Shown one piece after another: positions 61,169 to 64,000 of a stretch of DNA of 64,000 nt. Position 1 is the first letter of the stretch; each line of letters begins with the position of its first letter. The position numbers and the translations under genes are program-made. Source of the stretch: Ceratopteris richardii (lineage: Eukaryota > Streptophyta > Polypodiopsida > Polypodiales > Pteridaceae); NCBI GenBank assembly GCA_020310875.1, contig CM035415.1, forward strand, positions 193,626,432 to 193,690,431. Reading direction: 5' to 3'. The notes beneath the pieces are model-generated. The model saw only the letters and a program-made list of their open reading frames with translations, did not search any database and was not told the DNA's origin.

Positions 61169-62182
61169 TTAATGAATAGTTTTGGACTTTGATTTTCTTC
61201 TTCTTTTCTTCTTGCTAGATTGTCCCTCTACACGTCCCTCCTCCTGAACTCTGTCGTCCTCGACAGGCTTTCTGAGGCGACGCGTGTATGTTTGAATGGC
61301 GGTTTGCTCTCGTTGGTTCAGCAGATTTGCATGACATAGCATGAATTCTTTCCATTGCTTTGACTTCACTCCGTCTTCTGGTGCCTGTCGGTGATCAGCG
61401 AAGAAGCTTGTTTCATAGGCCACCAGCCTCGCATTTAAATTTGAAGTCATTTTTACAAAAATTTCCGAATCTATTTCAAAGAAGCCGGTGAAGAATGCTT
61501 CTTCGAAAGTCTGCATATATGTTGATGGCAAAAACATAAGGCGGGAGTAGTATGCCATGATGGTTAGTCGGCTCGGAATGGTTGATAAATAAAAAATGAG
61601 GGCTTCCGACCCTTGTGTAATGCCAATGAAATTCAAAAATGTGTACTTCGCATGCTGGAAAACCTTTAACACTGTAATGAGCATGCTAAATATTTTATTT
61701 GTCATCTTGACTGCTAAGTCCGGCACTGTGGCATATTTGGCAATCCAGAATTCCATTGTCTTTACCATATATTCTTCGGTAGGTAGGTAATTATGTGGCG
61801 GACTAGGTAGTAACGGGTAATTTAGCCACTGATTATTGATAGAGCCTTGACGCTGTGCTTCCCAAAATTGCGTCCAAGAGCGTCTGCGGGGTACAGGACA
61901 AAATGATGGGTTTACCTGAAGCGCATATGGTGATGCTTCCCACTGTACCCGCAAAGTCGGATTCTTCTCCAAAATTTTCCTTCGCCATATGGGATCCGCC
62001 TTCTCAAATTCCTCTTGAGTATACTTGAAAGTGTCATGCTGGAATTGAAGGTTGTGGTCCGGATCTTTATTCGTGGTAGTCTTTATATACATGCGCGTCT
62101 GTTCTTTAAGTAGACCATATGGTACATTGAAGGGCTTCAAAATTTGATCTAGCTGTTTATTGTCTATTCGAGCTTCTTTCAT
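61169..62182 (-). CDS. E6 ORF of 337 codons (unknown, basic C-terminus)
   Basis: Uninterrupted sense ORF next to the 3' LTR. Mostly alpha-helical in appearance, Trp/Phe/Tyr-rich in the middle (QFWEAQRQG ... TMEFWIAKYATVPDLAVKM) and ending with a lysine/arginine cluster (KKKRRRKSKSK) that looks like a nuclear localisation or nucleic-acid-binding tail. No signal peptide or clear transmembrane segment. Starts 25 bases after the stop of the upstream coiled-coil ORF and in another register, so the two may once have been one frame. Family not recognised. Confidence 0.65.
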   Translation of the reverse strand: MKEARIDNKQLDQILKPFNVPYGLLKEQTRMYIKTTTNKDPDHNLQFQHDTFKYTQEEFEKADPIWRRKILEKNPTLRVQWEASPYALQVNPSFCPVPRRRSWTQFWEAQRQGSINNQWLNYPLLPSPPHNYLPTEEYMVKTMEFWIAKYATVPDLAVKMTNKIFSMLITVLKVFQHAKYTFLNFIGITQGSEALIFYLSTIPSRLTIMAYYSRLMFLPSTYMQTFEEAFFTGFFEIDSEIFVKMTSNLNARLVAYETSFFADHRQAPEDGVKSKQWKEFMLCHANLLNQREQTAIQTYTRRLRKPVEDDRVQEEGRVEGQSSKKKRRRKSKSKTIH

Positions 62183-62207
62183 TATTTGTATTATTTGATC
62201 TTCAAAA

Positions 62208-63968
62208 TCAGCAGTGAGCTGGGGACACCAGTAGTGCCCTTTCTGGTCTGCTCAATTCTGCAATGTCGCGTGTGTTAGGTTCTAGTGGAACCTCCTTTTC
62301 CGCCCTTATTGGTGAATGATACAAGGGAGGAGAGAGAGGACGTACCTCTTCCTCCACAGTAGCCGTGGTTTCTGGAGGAACTACTGGTGTCCCTTGTTTC
62401 TCTTTTAGCTCAATCTGCTCCTGCAGCCGTTTAATGATGTCATCTTTATTCTTGAGCTCCTCTTCAGCCTTGGTAAGTTTTTCTTGATGTTTGATTAATT
62501 CCTGTGCCACGATATGCATGTGATCTGTGTCTTCCTTGCACTGCCGGAAATAATCTTTCTCGGCTTTTTTCCATTTCTTTCGTAGAGCTGCAGTATCATT
62601 CATATATTTCTGTTCCCATTCTGCAACTGTCTCTTGCTCCTGTTTGAGCTGATCTGCCATCTTGGTCAACTTTGCTTCCATGTCGTTTATGTCCTCATTT
62701 GTTTTGTCAAGATCTGTCGATGGTTGATCACTGAGGAGAGCTGTCATTAGCTCTTTGTTTCTGTCCCTTAGTTGGTCTGCTTCTTCCATGCTCACCTTGA
62801 GCTGTGACTCGAGTACTTTGCTACGAGTCTGTATTCTTGTTTTCTCTTTCTCCGTTACTTCCAGTTTCTTCGTCAGCTCCAACACTTGCTCTTTCAGGTG
62901 GGCATTCTCCTTTTCTAATGTTTTGCATTGTGTTTTGGTTGTTTTTATCTCCGCCTGTTTCTTCAATACCTGAGCTTCTACTTTAGATAATTTCTTTGCC
63001 AAATGCATACCTTCTTTCTGAAGCTTTTGTTTGTCGAGCATGGCCTGGTCGTAATCTTCATCAGCATCAAGCATCAGTTGTTGAGTGTCGAGTGCCGTGC
63101 GGATCATATCCTGCACCACCGGCTTGAGCTGAGCTATATCTACATTCAACCATGTCTTTGTTATGTCCGGTGTTTCTCCTGTTTGTACATCTTGTCCCTG
63201 TGCTACATGGATCAATTCTTTGTGTGGTTGTCGGACCTGTAGTTGTATATTAACTTCCGCTTCATTTTCGACCGTTTTACGAACTTTCGTGGCACTCCCT
63301 TGAAATGTTACATCCAGAGGGGACGGTTCTGCCACAACCCTTAGTGGTGTGAAGGGTTCTTCGTCTTCTTTTTCTTCTTCTTGAGGCTTGTCCTCAGATA
63401 TCATTGCATGCGTCTCATTATCAGTTTTGTCCTCCTCTATGTGGGTGATGGAGGCATCCTTCGCTTGCATAATGTTTTGGCCTTCTTCTTCTGCCTTCTC
63501 TGTGGTTGCTTTCTGGTCTGCCAGCAACGATTGACTTTTTTCTTTGTTGTCAACTTGGGCTTCGTCATAATTGACTTCATTTAATTCGGCCCACTGGCCA
63601 TCATCTTTCGATTCACTTTTAATATCTACATCCAATAATGATGTAGTTTGCTTTTCTTGGGCATCGGATCCTGAACTTGAATTGTCTAGCCCAATTTCCC
63701 GATATCGGTGTACCTTAGTGAGTTTTCTTTTGGGATTTTGAACTGTTGCAGCCTGTTGATAATGATGACCTTGCACTGGTAGATTGATTTGCCCTTCTGT
63801 ATACTTGTGAGTCTCCTCCAGTGCTTGAGTTAAATCTTCTTCCGTAATTTTCCTGGGTCCTTGAGTGGTGGTGGTAGGCAGCACATGTACTCTCTTTGGT
63901 TGTGGTGCTTCTTCTTCTTTCTGCAGAACTTCTCTAGGCCGCTTTGTACCTCTCATGGTTCCTCTCAT
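62208..63968 (-). CDS. E6 coiled-coil ORF (586 codons or more)
   Basis: The frame is open to the window edge beyond the ATG at 63968, so the true start may be outside. The N-terminus is basic (TKRPREVLQK); 60-270 are acidic and low-complexity. Residues about 300-540 form a long, strongly charged helical stretch (QALRDRNKEL-type heptads, KLEVTEKEKTRIQTRSK), a clear coiled coil. The C-terminus is proline-rich. No catalytic motif. Coiled-coil ORFs in this position are known from Sireviruses and from some Tat-type elements; the assignment is inference. Confidence 0.65.
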   Translation of the reverse strand: MRGTMRGTKRPREVLQKEEEAPQPKRVHVLPTTTTQGPRKITEEDLTQALEETHKYTEGQINLPVQGHHYQQAATVQNPKRKLTKVHRYREIGLDNSSSGSDAQEKQTTSLLDVDIKSESKDDGQWAELNEVNYDEAQVDNKEKSQSLLADQKATTEKAEEEGQNIMQAKDASITHIEEDKTDNETHAMISEDKPQEEEKEDEEPFTPLRVVAEPSPLDVTFQGSATKVRKTVENEAEVNIQLQVRQPHKELIHVAQGQDVQTGETPDITKTWLNVDIAQLKPVVQDMIRTALDTQQLMLDADEDYDQAMLDKQKLQKEGMHLAKKLSKVEAQVLKKQAEIKTTKTQCKTLEKENAHLKEQVLELTKKLEVTEKEKTRIQTRSKVLESQLKVSMEEADQLRDRNKELMTALLSDQPSTDLDKTNEDINDMEAKLTKMADQLKQEQETVAEWEQKYMNDTAALRKKWKKAEKDYFRQCKEDTDHMHIVAQELIKHQEKLTKAEEELKNKDDIIKRLQEQIELKEKQGTPVVPPETTATVEEEVRPLSPPLYHSPIRAEKEVPLEPNTRDIAELSRPERALLVSPAHC

Positions 63969-64000
63969 CCTCGGTTGCGAACTTGTTTCTGTTTCTTCTT

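Larger units (their letters stand above)
59802..64000 (-). mobile_element. Antisense LTR retrotransposon E6 (3' part only)
   Basis: Homology to G4 stops near 59801 and a TG begins. A polypurine tract on the minus strand abuts TGTTG at 60694, which defines a 3' LTR of about 893 bp. Two sense (minus) ORFs lie upstream of it. Gag and pol would be beyond the window, so the superfamily is open. TGTTG LTR ends plus a GGGGGAGAG tract and a coiled-coil ORF downstream of pol would suit a Sirevirus-like copia element; an Athila/Tat-type gypsy element is the alternative. Confidence 0.6.

Overview
The window is nuclear DNA of a land plant and is made almost entirely of LTR retrotransposons, several nested inside one another. 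I see no ordinary host gene, rRNA gene or CRISPR array. The plant inference rests on Ty1/copia and Ty3/gypsy polyproteins of plant type, an initiator-tRNA-Met primer-binding site and a tRNA-Asp primer-binding site typical of Athila-like elements. The species cannot be fixed; the repeat density suggests a large genome.

Layout. (1) 1-8118: Ty3/gypsy copy G1, cut by the window's left edge. (2) 8119-26701: related copy G2, starting directly in its leader with no LTR. Its leader holds an array of ATCGCGA-cored repeats. G2 is split by a young, intact Ty1/copia element, Cop1 (12925-19375, 1003-bp LTRs, TSD AACCA). (3) 26702-30075: AT-rich DNA I cannot assign. (4) 30076-38048: decayed copy G3. (5) 38049-59801: copy G4, inserted in G3's integrase, with a 642-bp LTR, a tRNA-Asp PBS and a second, different ATCGCGA array. 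G4 is broken by a 1050-bp solo LTR (42189-43238), by a complete antisense gypsy element G5 (45545-57375, 941-bp LTRs, TSD CTTTG), and at about 59802 by another antisense element, E6, which runs off the right edge.

The G1-G4 family is the most interesting content. Its polyprotein runs Gag - first retropepsin - RT - RNase H - two tandem copies of the integrase H-H-C-C zinc domain - integrase core. In G2, the only copy that retains the 3' part, a second retropepsin-like domain (DSGA...LGQDW), a tail with repeated W-V-P-K motifs and a separate ORF in the env position follow. The first protease keeps its DSG triad only in G1; G2, G3 and G4 read DSS, DSC and DSR. The leaders of G2 and G4 carry unrelated arrays that share the palindromic core TCGCGA. 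G5, E6 and G2 each carry extra ORFs between pol and the 3' LTR.

Insertion order from nesting: G3 before G4; G4 before the solo LTR, G5 and E6; G2 before Cop1. LTR pairs differ by 3 of 1003 bp (Cop1) and 10 of 941 bp (G5), so both are recent. Most premature stops in G2-G4 look like C-to-T changes at CAA, CAG or CGA codons, as expected of methylated, silenced copies.
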